A DNA stretch of 64,000 nucleotides from Pogostemon cablin (GCA_023678885.1 CM042962.1:20350336-20414335), one strand, 5' to 3'. Numbered from the stretch's first letter, positions 31,213 to 42,519 are shown. Made by a program: numbers and translations. Notes: a model not told the origin generated them from the letters alone.

Positions 31213-33228
31213 AAGTATCCCCTCCTCTAAAAAGTTTCGTCCTCGAAACATAAACGTACCTAGAGATGAAAAGAGATTTGGATGGTGTTGACGCATGACT
31301 GACTCTGGTTCCCATGTTTCTTCTTCAATTTGATCACTTCTCCATAGAATTCTCACCATAGGAATGGATTTGTTACGAAGCATTTTCTCTCGGCGATCTA
31401 CAATTTGAACAGGTTGTACTTCGTACGATAGATTTTCCTTTAATACAACTGGAGGATCTTTGAGCACGTGCGAAGGATCTTGTTCATATTTTCTAAGCAT
31501 GGAGACATGGAAGACATCGTGAATCTTCGACAATTCCGATGGTAGCTCAAGTCGATACGCGACACGACCAATCCTTTGCACGATCGTAAACGGGCCAATA
31601 TACCTTGGACTCAACTTTCCTCGACGGCGGAATCGCAACACGCCCTTCCATGGAGAAACTTTCAGAAAAACTTTGTCTCCTTCATTAAACTCCAAATCGC
31701 GCCTCCTATTATCTGCGCAGCTTTTCTGTCGATCTTGCGCTGCCTTAAGTCTGTCTCGAATAAGTTGTATTTTTGCCTTCGCATCTTCGATAAGCTCTAC
31801 TTGTTCGATTTGTCTCTCGCCAACCTCATCCCAAAAGAGTGGTGTTCGACACTTTCGGCCATACAGAGCTTCGTACGGGGGCATTCCAATGCTTGAATGA
31901 TAACTGTTGTTATAAGCGAACTCCACCAAAGTTACGTACTTATCCCAGCTACTTCCCAAATTCAACACCACTGCACGTAACATGTCTTCTAGTGTCTGTA
32001 TAGTTCTCTCTGACTGTCCATCAGTCTGTGGATGAAACGAGGTACTGAATAGTAATTTTGTACCTAGCGCTTTCTGCAGACTAGGCCAAAAACGGGAAGT
32101 GAATCTTGGATCACGGTCAGATATGATTGACACTGGTACTCCGTGCAATCTCACGATCTCATCGACATATAACTTGGCAAGTTTCTCTAAAGATTCGTTG
32201 GTATGCACTGGAAGGAAATGTGTCGATTTCGTCAGACGATCGACAATGACCCAAATTGAGTCATGACCCTTTTGGGTTCGAGGTAAACCAGAAACAAAAT
32301 CCATTGTGACGTTTTCCCATTTCCACTCAGGAATAGGTAGTGGTTGAAGCATGCCGGCTGGTTTTTGGTGTTCCGCTTTAATCTGTTGGCAAGATAAGCA
32401 CTTTGATACAAATTCAGTAGTGTCCCGTTTCATACCTGGCCACCAATAATGCTCCCGAAGTGTTCTATACATTTTGGTACTACCAGGATGCATAGCATAG
32501 GCTGAAGAATGGGCTTCCTCAAGAATAGCTCTACGAACATCAAGTTCTGATGGAACACAAACACGATTTTTAAAAGTAAGAAGTCCATCATCCCGAATTT
32601 GATATTCTGTTTCTTTTCCTTGATTTAGCTTCGCCATCTTCTGTTGTAAATAAACATCGTGTGATTGTCTTTCTCGAATTTTCTCGAACAAGGTAGGTCT
32701 AACCTCGAATTTGGCGATTAAGGCAGAATCATTAGACTTTTCACAATCGAGCGAAATGTGTAAAGATTTAAATTGCTCCAACATAGGAAGATAAAAAGAT
32801 TGAATTGAAGCAAGTGAGGTAGAAGACTTTCTACTCAGAGCATCTGCAACAACGTTCGCCTTGCCAGGATGATAATCGATGACTAAGTCATAGTCACTAA
32901 TCAACTCCATCCATCGCCTTTGCCTGAGGTTGAGCTCCTTTTGCGTGGTGATATACTTTAAGCTCTTGTGATCAGTGAAAACCCGACAAGTTGCACCATA
33001 CAGATAGTGTCTCCATATCTTCAATGCAAAGACGATTGCAGCCAACTCTAAATCATGTGTAGGATAATTTTCTTCGTTATTCTTCAATTGCCTTGAAGCG
33101 TAGGCAATAACCTTTCCTTCTTGCATGAGAACGCATCCTAATCCTTGTCTCGAGGCGTCGCTATAAATGGTAAATTCTCCAATCGCTGGGTCTGGCAAAG
33201 CAAGAATAGGAGCTGAAACGAGTCGTCT
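31123..33228 (-). CDS. Tekay Pol, C-terminal part: RNase H, integrase, chromodomain
   Basis: This open frame of about 700 residues continues the polyprotein after a frameshift. RNase H opens with YSDASRQGLGCVLMQ and contains FTDHKSLKYI. The integrase zinc finger reads HPGSTKMYRTLREHYWWPG and then CLSCQQIK. The catalytic core shows MDFVSGLP, SDRDPRFTSRFW and HPQTDGQSERTIQ, giving the D, D and E residues. The tail has FLKVSPWKGVLRF, SPRYIGPF, LPSELSKIHDVFHVSMLRKY and a chromo-like end with ILWRSDQIEEETWEPESV, typical of Tekay/Del elements. The frame runs through the polypurine tract and stops about 90 bp inside the 3' LTR. The proteins insert the DNA copy, and the chromo-like end probably directs it to chromatin. 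Confidence 0.92.
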   Translation of the reverse strand, partial: RRLVSAPILALPDPAIGEFTIYSDASRQGLGCVLMQEGKVIAYASRQLKNNEENYPTHDLELAAIVFALKIWRHYLYGATCRVFTDHKSLKYITTQKELNLRQRRWMELISDYDLVIDYHPGKANVVADALSRKSSTSLASIQSFYLPMLEQFKSLHISLDCEKSNDSALIAKFEVRPTLFEKIRERQSHDVYLQQKMAKLNQGKETEYQIRDDGLLTFKNRVCVPSELDVRRAILEEAHSSAYAMHPGSTKMYRTLREHYWWPGMKRDTTEFVSKCLSCQQIKAEHQKPAGMLQPLPIPEWKWENVTMDFVSGLPRTQKGHDSIWVIVDRLTKSTHFLPVHTNESLEKLAKLYVDEIVRLHGVPVSIISDRDPRFTSRFWPSLQKALGTKLLFSTSFHPQTDGQSERTIQTLEDMLRAVVLNLGSSWDKYVTLVEFAYNNSYHSSIGMPPYEALYGRKCRTPLFWDEVGERQIEQVELIEDAKAKIQLIRDRLKAAQDRQKSCADNRRRDLEFNEGDKVFLKVSPWKGVLRFRRRGKLSPRYIGPFTIVQRIGRVAYRLELPSELSKIHDVFHVSMLRKYEQDPSHVLKDPPVVLKENLSYEVQPVQIVDRREKMLRNKSIPMVRILWRSDQIEEETWEPESVMRQHHPNLFSSLGTFMFRGRNFLEEGILYNILVQLDFFLESPKPIYLFIWPKRPALT
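31213..31230 (-). other. Polypurine tract of the Tekay element
   Basis: On the minus strand AGAGGAGGGGATACTT lies directly before the 3' LTR. It is the plus-strand DNA primer site. The pol reading frame passes through it. Confidence 0.75.
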
Positions 33229-34651
33229 TTCAATTCTTGAAATGCTTCCTCGCATTCTTCACTCCATTCAAATTTTACCCCTTTCCGAGTCAATTTAGTC
33301 AAAGATGAAGCCAATAACGAAAAGTCTTTGACAAACCGTCGATAATATCCAGCTAATCCCAGAAAACTACGAATCTCTGTCACGTTCTTTGGATGCTCCC
33401 AATCTAGTATAGCTTGAATCTTCACTGGATCGACGTAGATTCCTTCTTTAGAAATGTGATGACCCAAAAAGCTTACCTCGCGAAGCCAAAATTCACACTT
33501 CGAGAATTTAGCATAAAGCTGATTTTCTCTGAGAATGTTCAGAGCAATTCTTAGATGCTGAGAATGCTCGTCGTCCGATTTAGAATAAATAAGAATGTCA
33601 TCAATGAAGATGATGACAAACTTATCTAAGTACGGCCGAAAGACCCGATTCATAAGATCCATAAAAGCTGCAGGAGCATTTGTGAGTCCAAAAGGCATAA
33701 CACAGAATTCAAAATGACCGTATCTGGTTCGAAAAGCAGACTTAGGGATATCAGATTCCCTAATCTTGAGTTGGTGATAACCGGATCGCAAATCAATTTT
33801 TGAGAACACAATTGCTCCTTGCAATTGATCAAACAGATCATCGATTCTTGGAAGAGGATATTTGTTCTTGATAGTCACCTTGTTCAATTGACGGTAGTCG
33901 ACACATAGACGAAGTGATCCATCTTTCTTCTTGACAAAAAGAACTGGAGCACCCCATGGAGATGTGCTAGGTCGTATGAAACCCTTCTCCAATAATTCCC
34001 CAAGTTGTGTCTGGAGTTCCTTAAGCTCAGCAGGCGACATTCGATATGGAGTAATCGATATAGGTGTGATTCCAGGAAGTACGTCAATGGAAAAATCAAT
34101 CTCTCGATTCGGAGGTTGTCCTGGTAAGTCTTCGGGAAAGACATCAGGAAATTCATTCACGATTGGGATGTCATCTAGTTTAGTTTCAGAAAGAGAAGTA
34201 TCGATGACAAATGCCAAGAATGCCTCACAACCCTTACGCATTAATTTATGCGCAGTCAACATTGAAATAAAAGAGAGGGATCTCGTTTGAAGTTTACCCT
34301 CAAAAACAAGTTCTGAGAACCCTGGTCTACGAAAAATAACAAGCTTCTCGTGGCAATCGAGAATTGCATGATGAGAAGAAAGCCAATCCATGCCAAGAAT
34401 AACATCAAGATCAATCAAAGGCAATGGTATCAATTCAGCCTCTAAAATGACATCTTTGATCTTCAATGGACAACCAAGGAATACCGAATCACGAATTAGA
34501 CGCTCTCCAAGAGGGGTATGAACGATGATTCCAGGTGACAAATGAGAGATAGGATAATCTAAGATCGCAGTAAGATCATCTCGGATATAAGACCTATCAG
34601 AACCTGGGTCAAATAAAGCGTAGACCTGATGGTCTCCCACAAACACATGGC
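33228..34651 (-). CDS. Tekay Pol, N-terminal part: protease and reverse transcriptase
   Basis: The frame opens at 34,651 after an intron-like gap from gag. Protease has ALFDPGSDRSYI (DPG in place of the usual DTG or DSG) and the second motif LDVILGMDWLSSH. Reverse transcriptase shows PYRMSPAELKELQTQL, GFIRPSTSPWGAPVLFVKKK, LCVDYRQLNKVT, the catalytic FIDDILIYSK about 350 residues in, and the thumb with FLGLAGYYRRFVKDFS. The frame goes wrong near 33,228-33,230, where a run of A (element sense) seems one base short; the old frame then runs to a stop at 33,138 with a meaningless tail, while the true continuation is in the next frame. No ATG lies at the start, so translation must follow from gag. 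Confidence 0.9.
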
Positions 34652-34792
34652 CTAAAGAAGCAATATTATGTGAGATTGTGATTTAAAAAATTTGAAAAGA
34701 TAGAATTTCTTACGAATGTTTTATTCGTAATCAAGTGGCATAACAAGGCGGGGTTAGATTTAGCATGTGAAAATACTCAAATTATAAATTAC
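34652..34792 (-). other. Intron-like interval between gag and protease
   Basis: The 141-bp interval begins GTAATTTATAA after GTGACAG and ends TTGCTTCTTTAG before GCCATGTG. It is AT-rich and U-rich toward its 3' end, has CTAAC- and CTTGATT-like branch point candidates, and holds an in-frame TAA that ends gag. Removing it would join gag and protease in phase (codon split 1+2, Gly). Spliced RNA would give Gag-Pol and unspliced RNA Gag alone. This is inference from sequence only; a plain insertion is the alternative. Confidence 0.55.
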
Positions 34793-36224
34793 CTGTCACA
34801 ACCTTCGGATCTGAGCGAGCCTCTTCTTGGGAAATATGAAATACTCTAGTTTGCTTCCTTCCTTGCATAGGTGATTGAGTACTAGGGCCGCTTGAGGCAT
34901 CGGGTACTCTGGTAACTGCAGATCGAGTATCTCTGGGTGTAGAATATGTTAGTTTACCACGAAACTGACCAGAACCCTGACTGCTCGTTCCCATAAGCTG
35001 AGGACAAGAACTTCGCATATGCCCCGGCTGTCGACACTGAAAACATACTTGAGGAGCCTTACAGGGGCCGTCATGATATTTTAGGCAATTCTGGCACTTG
35101 CGATTTTCACCAACCGATCCCGAGACATTGCTCCCGCCTCTACTAAACTGCTCCCGAGGTTGAGGAAAACTAATAGATGCCGAACTTGGTGCGCCACGCG
35201 AAGATCCCACACCCCTATACACCTTCGATGCATTTCCTGGAAATGCGCTCCCTTGCCTTTTCTTTTGAGATCGTTCTGCAAGCTTATGTCTCGCCTGAAC
35301 TAAACCTTCTACCCTCAGGGCTTCTTCTACGAGATCGTCAAGACTCTCGTACTTGTCTCCGGACTTGATGCGATCTCGAATATTTAAATTAAGACCATCT
35401 TCAAATCTCTTGCATAAGTCTCTCGTCGTATATGACTCAGGAGCGAATTCTCGCAATTCCAGAAATTTGCTTTCGTACTCAACGACCGACATAATGCCTT
35501 GAAAGAGGTTGAAGAACTCCTTTCTCTTCTGATCCTTGATGTACTGAGAGAAGTATCGATCTTTGAATCGTTCCACAAAGATAGCCCACGTAATAGTAAC
35601 CGAAGATGTCTCTTTTAGATTCTGCCACCATCGTCGTGCATCTGGGCCTAACAGCTTGGTCGCAATGACCACACGATAACATTCTTCAATCATCAAGGTG
35701 TCAAAGGTCTCTGTAATCTCCTTTAACCATGCCCCCGCTTTAGAAGCATCTCTTGCACCGTCAAATTTCGAAGTCCCCATGTTTTCAACTGCTTTCACCA
35801 AATCAGGTATAAAAAGTGCACCTCGAGAAGCAGAACCTCCTAAAGCCATTTCTGGAGTAAAAACTGGTACATCAGATGTAGGTCGAATCGATTCATTAGC
35901 ACGAAGAACCTCTTCAGTGACAGTCGTAGTTGTATGAGCCGTTGTAGGTGGTGGAACACCATGTATTCGAATGTGATCATAATACAATTGGTACTGCTCG
36001 GGTGTCATCATGTGCTCAACCCGCAACTGGGCCCGTGGTTGCTCTACCTGGGAAACTGGCACCCTATGATCAGAATTGATAGGGTCCATAACCGTCGGAG
36101 GAATGACATGATCAGAAGAAACATGTCCTCGAGGTCCACGAGGAACAGAAGAGAGTAGAGGACTCGGAGGATCACGAGGAGCGTGTCCTCGACCTCGACC
36201 TCGACGACGAACTGGAGGTGCCAT
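34782..36224 (-). CDS. Tekay Gag protein
   Basis: The 480-residue capsid/nucleocapsid protein starts MAPPVRRRGRGRGHAPRDPP with a basic, Pro-rich end. The retrotransposon gag domain spans about 140-315 (FDGARDASKAGAWL, ARRWWQNL, FKDRYFSQYIKDQKRKEF). Two zinc knuckles follow: a degenerate one at Cys377, Cys380, His384 and Cys388, and a standard CCHC at Cys394, Cys397, His402 and Cys407. It ends at a TAA inside the intron-like interval. It should assemble into particles that hold the RNA. The ATG lies about 150 bp from the 5' LTR, a normal leader length. Confidence 0.92.
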   Translation of the reverse strand: MAPPVRRRGRGRGHAPRDPPSPLLSSVPRGPRGHVSSDHVIPPTVMDPINSDHRVPVSQVEQPRAQLRVEHMMTPEQYQLYYDHIRIHGVPPPTTAHTTTTVTEEVLRANESIRPTSDVPVFTPEMALGGSASRGALFIPDLVKAVENMGTSKFDGARDASKAGAWLKEITETFDTLMIEECYRVVIATKLLGPDARRWWQNLKETSSVTITWAIFVERFKDRYFSQYIKDQKRKEFFNLFQGIMSVVEYESKFLELREFAPESYTTRDLCKRFEDGLNLNIRDRIKSGDKYESLDDLVEEALRVEGLVQARHKLAERSQKKRQGSAFPGNASKVYRGVGSSRGAPSSASISFPQPREQFSRGGSNVSGSVGENRKCQNCLKYHDGPCKAPQVCFQCRQPGHMRSSCPQLMGTSSQGSGQFRGKLTYSTPRDTRSAVTRVPDASSGPSTQSPMQGRKQTRVFHISQEEARSDPKVVTGNL

Positions 36225-36352
36225 AATAACTGAAAGGAAGAAAGGAAAGAAAATACAAGGTCAACGTCAAGGCAATACGATACCTTAGGATGACATAGAA
36301 ACAAAGTTGGACTCATTGGCTTGACACAAAAAGAATGAGAATCATAAAACCA

Positions 36353-36365
36353 GGCTCTGATACCA
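36353..36365 (-). promoter_or_regulatory. Primer-binding site of the Tekay element (initiator Met tRNA)
   Basis: The minus strand reads TGGTATCAGAGCC, a full match to the plant initiator Met tRNA complement, 7 bases inside the 5' LTR boundary. Confidence 0.92.
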
Positions 36366-36372
36366 AGAAAGT

Positions 36373-38673
36373 TGTCACGCCCCGACCCCAGACAGAGCGC
36401 GACAACCGCCACGTTAACCATAAATTTCATAGAATGGGTGCACTCCACTCCACAAAGTTTATAGAAAACGTAAGGCTTGCTATCAAGTACCTGTAGACTG
36501 AACAACTGATAACAACGGGTACAACACGAGGACATTATCTCATAAAGTATCAACAAGGATTTACAAAGGTACAAAATTCAACGGTGTAACTTAGTTTAAA
36601 GAAAATATACATGAACGATATAACATCGCGAAGGTACAAAAAGAACATCAAGGGGGTCACCAAATATAAACTATACAATCTCGCCAATGAATCCGTCAAT
36701 TTACATAAAAGAGAAAGTACCCAAAACACGGATTGGATGATGAGCAAACGATAGGCAAACCTCCAACCAAAATGATATCAACAGCCTGAAAAGGAAAGAA
36801 TGATGGGGGGTGAGCAAAACCACTAGCCCAGTGAGGTGATAAGCCGGTCACCCCGACCCTTATACGAAGCATGTACTCCAACTCGCGGTTCATAACATAA
36901 AATCCCACAATTCGTCCCACAATAATTATTCTCACTCAGTGTACATATTAATGAAAATAAAAACCTTAGTGCACATTTATGAATAACACAATTAGTTCAA
37001 ACAACATGTTATCACATAAAAGACGCGTGGGTAGTCAATATCCTCCTCGAACTGAGCTCTCCATCGAGAGACAGTCCAAGCCCGTCACCGTTACTCTAGA
37101 TAAAATGCACATTAATATTCTTTCTCAATATGCCAAGTGCTAAAGTTCACAATTCAATATCGACTGAATACTTGAAATGATCAAACATATAAACATATAT
37201 GACATGCATGTCCCACACCGGTGACGTTGACTGAGCCTATAATAGACTGATCCATCTAACGATCACCCTCCAGAGTATCAGTATTTGGCAAATGGACAGG
37301 TGCCCCGTTAGATCTAACTCACCCAGGTTTGCCAATCACGGGCAACTTGGTTGTCACTCTAACTCACCCGAACCGCGACAATTCGGGCTACTTAATCAAT
37401 GTCGCTCCAATTCACCCGAACCGTGACCAATTCGGGCTACTTAACCTTGGTACCAAACATACATATGCATGTGCATCATAAGATGAATAACGACTCAAGT
37501 TAGAGTCTTAATTGGCACACAAGAATAACCAGAAATCAATAAAACTCATACAATGGCTAACATGACTCTAACCAGAGCAATCGAGCCAATCAGGCTCTTT
37601 ACCACATAACATAATACCAAATAATTTTCTTATCAATTAACTAAAACTAAAATAAATGCACATTTATCGAGGGTCCACACTTCCCACAAGAGAAGGCGTT
37701 CCCGAATTATCAACTCACAAGGAAGTGATTAACTCTCTCCGAAATCTGAAGTCGGTCCCTTGCCCTTCGTCGATGGTTCTTTACCTAGAAAGGAGATGAG
37801 CAATTAAAGACAAATTAAATATAACTAACTATTAGCGTTAACATCCCTTTCATTGCTAAAAACAAATCCTAATCGAGTTCGAACGAGTCGATATTAAATA
37901 AAAATGGCATTTAACTCTTTAACATCAGTTCCCAATCCCATATAACCGTTTCAATACATTAACTAAACGAAACAATAAAAAAATTAAGTTTGAATTCGAC
38001 ATAAAAATTTTGAAATTTTTCAGCTAGCGGCAGTTTACGAGAAAAATCATAACTAATTGTAGAATAATCGGATTGAGGCGTTTCAAGTGGCTACGGAAAG
38101 CTAACGAGTTCAGCTACGTACAGAAATTAAGTTTGCAAACTTTCGAGGGTAATAGCTATGTCAAAATCAGTTCGAACAGTCTGCAAATTACCCACATACC
38201 AAAAAGAAAAACCCCACAAAATTACAAAATCATGGAAGAAGGAAGCTTAATTCACACACCACTTACCTCAAAACAACTTAGAAACCACCTAGGATGAGGG
38301 TTGTAAGGGAGAATTTGATCAACAAGGGTTTCTCCTCTTCACTCTCTTCTTTCCCCTCTTTAGCTTTTCTTCTCCCGTTCTTCTCTCTCTTTTTTTTTTA
38401 ACTTTAGTCTTACTAATTATATATCAGACCATTTAAGTGGGCTGAAACTTTGGGCCACAAAATAAATAAATAAATAAGTTTGGGCTTTCTAAAAAAATTC
38501 TAGTTGGGCTAAGATAGGGATGACCTTTTGGGCCATAAAATAAATAAATAGGTTTTGGGCTTTCTAAAATAAATCTAGTTGGGCTAAGTTAGGGCTGGCC
38601 TTTTGGGCCATATAAATAAATAAATAGGTTTTGGGCTTTCTAAAAAAAAATCTAGTTGAACTAAGATATTATA
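36373..38673 (-). repeat. 5' LTR of the Tekay element
   Basis: It is the partner of 28,912-31,212. In the element's sense it runs TATAATATC to GGCGTGACA. A TATA candidate on the minus strand at 38,413-38,424 (ATATATAATTAG) is followed by an AG-rich leader; it may be the promoter. Confidence 0.95.
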
Positions 38674-38678
38674 AGTGC

Positions 38679-39770
38679 ACTTGTGTGCATTGAGCAGGAC
38701 CGCTTAGGATCGTTCGACTTGTACTGTCTATATAGAAGAACTTGATCTCAGTTATTATGGATGTTCGTACTCTTAATCCATATACAATAACCTCAATACG
38801 TAAGGCAGTATGTATTTCTTTAATTCATCAATGGGTGAGATTTATATGTATTAAATTAACAAACTCGGTGAGTTGGGAAGTAGTGATATCTCTATGGTGT
38901 GCTGTTGATTGTAGAAAGAATCCATGTCCATTATAGGTTGACGATGTCCCCTTGAGGAGCTCATAAGGATTATCATGTAAACTCTGCAGGTGAATTTATT
39001 CCGGTATGATAATGAGGTTGAGTGGTACTATTCTCGGATGAGATATTAATTAATGGAGTTGTTAGTAACTTAATTAATTAATGGACATTGTATATCTTAA
39101 ATATGGGGAGACTAACGGGCTCATAATAAGAAGGAGCTCATAATGTAATTATGAGATTAGAACGGTAGTGCATTAATAATATTTTAGTGGTATATATTAT
39201 TATTATTGGACTTAAGTATAAGCTTTGGGCTAAGCATAGATACTTAAGCCCAATGGAGGCCCAACTCTAATTTCTCCTCCTGGTCCCTGCTGTAGCTTAT
39301 ATATAAATCATCTCAGCTATTCGAAAACTCTAATCTATGAGATTAATCACACCTAATACTGTGAGGAGGATGAGGGAATAGCAGAATGAGAAGATCTCGA
39401 AGATCGTCGCCCACACGATGTCGAGATTGGACTTGGGAATATAGCAGAGACTGGAAGGTTGTTTCCTGCTACTGTCCACCACTTTCTATGATTTTTATAA
39501 AATTATACAGACTTCAGAATAGGACATGTGATATACTGACGGAAACCACGGAAGAGAGGATCGTTTTGGCGCATAGATCATTCAAATCCGATATCGGATG
39601 AGAGAATTATGCCCAAAATGGTGAGGCTGCGCAGACTACCAGTGAGAATCCATCTTCTCCAACATACCCTGGTGAAAGGTAATACGTTTCTTGTTTTCTT
39701 GCTTCCGCTGCATGTTAGAAATGTATGAAACCCTAACGGTTCATGTTAACCAAATGATCAAACGCCAACA
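38679..39770 (+). repeat. 5' LTR of the old copia element, second part
   Basis: It continues the LTR after the gypsy insertion and matches 45,557-46,647. Many scattered differences and small indels between the LTRs point to considerable age. Confidence 0.9.
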
Positions 39771-39772
39771 AT

Positions 39773-39784
39773 TAGTATCAGAGC
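39773..39784 (+). promoter_or_regulatory. Primer-binding site of the old copia element
   Basis: TAGTATCAGAGC matches the initiator Met tRNA complement (TGGTATCAGAGC) except for one G to A change. Confidence 0.8.
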
Positions 39785-42500
39785 TTCGGTTTCGTGGTGA
39801 AGCATGAAACGTTAGGCTAGGGTTTATGTATGTGTACATGAATTTGAGTTTAAAATTAAGTTTCTTATTGAATACTCTAATTGTACACGATAGTACACGA
39901 TCACCACACGAAGGGTCGATAAGGACTGACGATACGGTGGTGAAAGAATGGCGTTAAATAACGGTGGCTGGTAGCATTTTATGACGAGGCAGCGTGTTGC
40001 ACGAAAGGTTGCAGGACACGACTACATGACTCAGCGTGCCACATGGAACTTTACCGACGGCACAAAGGCACTGCTGGCGGCGCACGCTGCACGGCGAGCC
40101 CACGCAACTGGTGGCCGGGACAACATGGAAAGCGATGGCAAACCTGTGGGGTATTCAGGGCTGGTAATTGCCACATGATGGATAGGACGGCGAAGCCGCT
40201 GGGCTGGATTACTATGGGCATGTGTTGCTACCAACGTTCATGGCGGAGCATCGACCGGTGGCGTGGCGATGGGTTTAGCAGATCGCATACGGTGGCAGTC
40301 GATCAGCACTTCGCGGCAGATCTGTTCGCGGTGGTTCCAGCGTGAACTTTGCTTGGGCAACGCGTTGTGGTGATGATGACCAGCGGCGAGAATGTGCTCT
40401 GAAGGCGGGGTTTTACTGGCCTGAAGGAGTAACTGAACGAGTCGCCAGGCTTCCGATGATCTGAACGTGTCCACCAGACTTCTGAGCGGGTCTTTCAGAT
40501 TTTGGTCCGGTCAGTGTGTGGACTGGGTCAAGTCTTCTTGGTAGCCGACCGGGTCAATGAGATGGAGGGGCACGACGTGAAGATTGGCATGCATGTTGGC
40601 GTGCAAAATGGCAGGGCTGCTTTACGATGCTGGCCAATAGCTAGTCGGGTATATGACGATTGACTTCGAGCAACTGCTGGGCGAGCTATCGTGTGGGGTG
40701 CCAGACAGCTGGGCGTGCGGCTGGACAAGCACAGGCGTGTGGTATATGGGCGGTGGTAGGCGCGGGTTACACTTGTGAGCAGCACGAGACACGCCACCAG
40801 GCGGCACGTATCACGCTGGTGGATAGCATGATCAAATAGCTGTTGGCACGACTGTGAGTTGCGGTCGGCACGATCATAGCGAAAGGCTGCCACGAGTCAT
40901 GCCAGCAGGTATGCAGCGATGTCGTGGGGCAGGATATCATCGGCGAGACGAGCTATGGCAGGATAAAAAGGCACGACTCGTGCTTTTATGTTGCACGACT
41001 CATGCAGGCTTGAAAATTTGGCACATGAGGTTTTTGCTGGAGACGCAAGGCTGGAAAGTTGACGGCACAAGTGGTGATGGTTGTCGGCACAACCACCGAC
41101 AGCACGCGGCACGAGTCGTGCTGGCGTCTGGCATGAGTCATACTGGCGTTTGGCACGACTGGCGGCGGATGATGACGGACAGCTCGATGTGTGAGGCTGC
41201 AGCATGGGGCGGCACGACTCGTGCTGGTGCCTGGCACGAGCCGTTCCAGCGTGTAGCGTGAGCCGAGTGCGTTCATTTTTCCATTTTGATTTTCAGTACG
41301 GGAGCATGGGTGTGAATCGCGTCGAGTTTGCATGGTTAGTGGGCGGCTAGGTGTGAGGATGTTGGACAGGGGCCGGAGTGGTGGAGCAGGTTGGCGGACA
41401 ATGAATCTGGAGGAAAATTTGTGAAGACCGGCTTTCAATTTTCAGATTAGGTTTCGAGGCCCTACCCCAAATCCCGTGACCTGACTAGGCAGGTCGATCC
41501 CTGCGATCTCACCGGGGAGGTCGAACCCCGTATAGTCGCAGCTGCTCAGTTTTATGCTTGGGGGCGAACAATCGAATTTGCTGTTATATAACTGCATTAA
41601 TTGATTTAATTATCTAATTATTATTATATATGTTTGCATGATTCTCTGTGATTTACTGCCTTATGTGCCGTAATAGGAGCATGCTAGGTTGTGTATTTTA
41701 TTATGAATATTATATGCATGTAAAAACCCTCGGTGTTAAATAACTAAGTGGGAGAGAGGATTGGTTAATAATTCCCGCGGTCTCCATTATTGGTTTGTTA
41801 GCAATGTGAATAAACTTGCGCGTCGTCATTAGAGCCTTCCTCCTCATCTGATGAGTTTATTCATGGATTGCTGGAATATACTTCATTAAATAATTATGTT
41901 TGTAATGTGATGCACATGAACTTACACGTTGGCATAGACCTTCCTACCTATCGGATGAGTTTATTTGCGGATCACTGTACAAACTTGTAATTGATGACTG
42001 TAGGAAGTTATCCGAGCACGTGTGTACTTCTCCATCTGTAAGGCACATAAGCTTGGGCCGCGGACTTGGGGTCAAATAATGGTGTACACTTAGATGTAAA
42101 TAATAAGTATCCTCCCCATCGGAGTCACTGCTTTTATTTGCATGGCTAAAAATGAATCGACTATTAATTATTTTGTCATGAGGTTAGGTTGACAAATGAA
42201 ATTAATGGGCAAAACATTCTCTTGTAAATGTTTGACTTTGTAAACGTCCACACTATCATAGCTTGCAGACTCACGGTGCTTGAGATGTCGGTTAATTTTA
42301 TTTTTATATATTTTTGAGGGAATCAATATAAAAGGGTAAAATTTGAAGATTTGATCGGTGTATTTATTTGTGATTCTATGTAATTTCAAATGATTTTATC
42401 TCACTTATTGTTTACTAAAAGAAATTATATTTACTGGTCCAAAATTAGATGATTAGAAAACAATCTTGGTTTCGAATTTTACTGCTTAGAAAATATAAAC
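39785..42500 (+). other. Leader/gag region of the old copia element with GC-rich palindromic repeats
   Basis: No intact gag frame remains. The part from about 39,950 to 41,480 is far more GC rich than its surroundings. Between 40,840 and 41,260 roughly a dozen degenerate copies of GGCACGACTCGTGCTGG occur, many of them self-complementary. The open frames here on both strands follow from that composition and show no domain. Confidence 0.6.
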
Positions 42501-42519
42501 ATATGCGTTCTCACTAAGG

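Larger units (their letters stand above)
28912..38673 (-). mobile_element. Young Ty3/gypsy retrotransposon of Tekay/Del type
   Basis: The 9762-bp element has two 2301-bp LTRs, a perfect 5-bp target duplication AGTGC (28,907-28,911 and 38,674-38,678), an initiator-Met primer site and a polypurine tract. Gag, protease, reverse transcriptase, RNase H, integrase and a chromodomain-like tail are present. About seven differences between the LTRs indicate a recent insertion. One frameshift in pol probably makes this copy defective. The LTR ends are unusual: TA at the 5' side and CA at the 3' side in the element's own sense. Confidence 0.93.

Noticed and set aside
40031..41438. Several overlapping open frames on both strands in the GC-rich copia region
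   Set aside because: Open frames on both strands follow from high GC content and palindromic repeats; no domain or codon pattern supports a gene.
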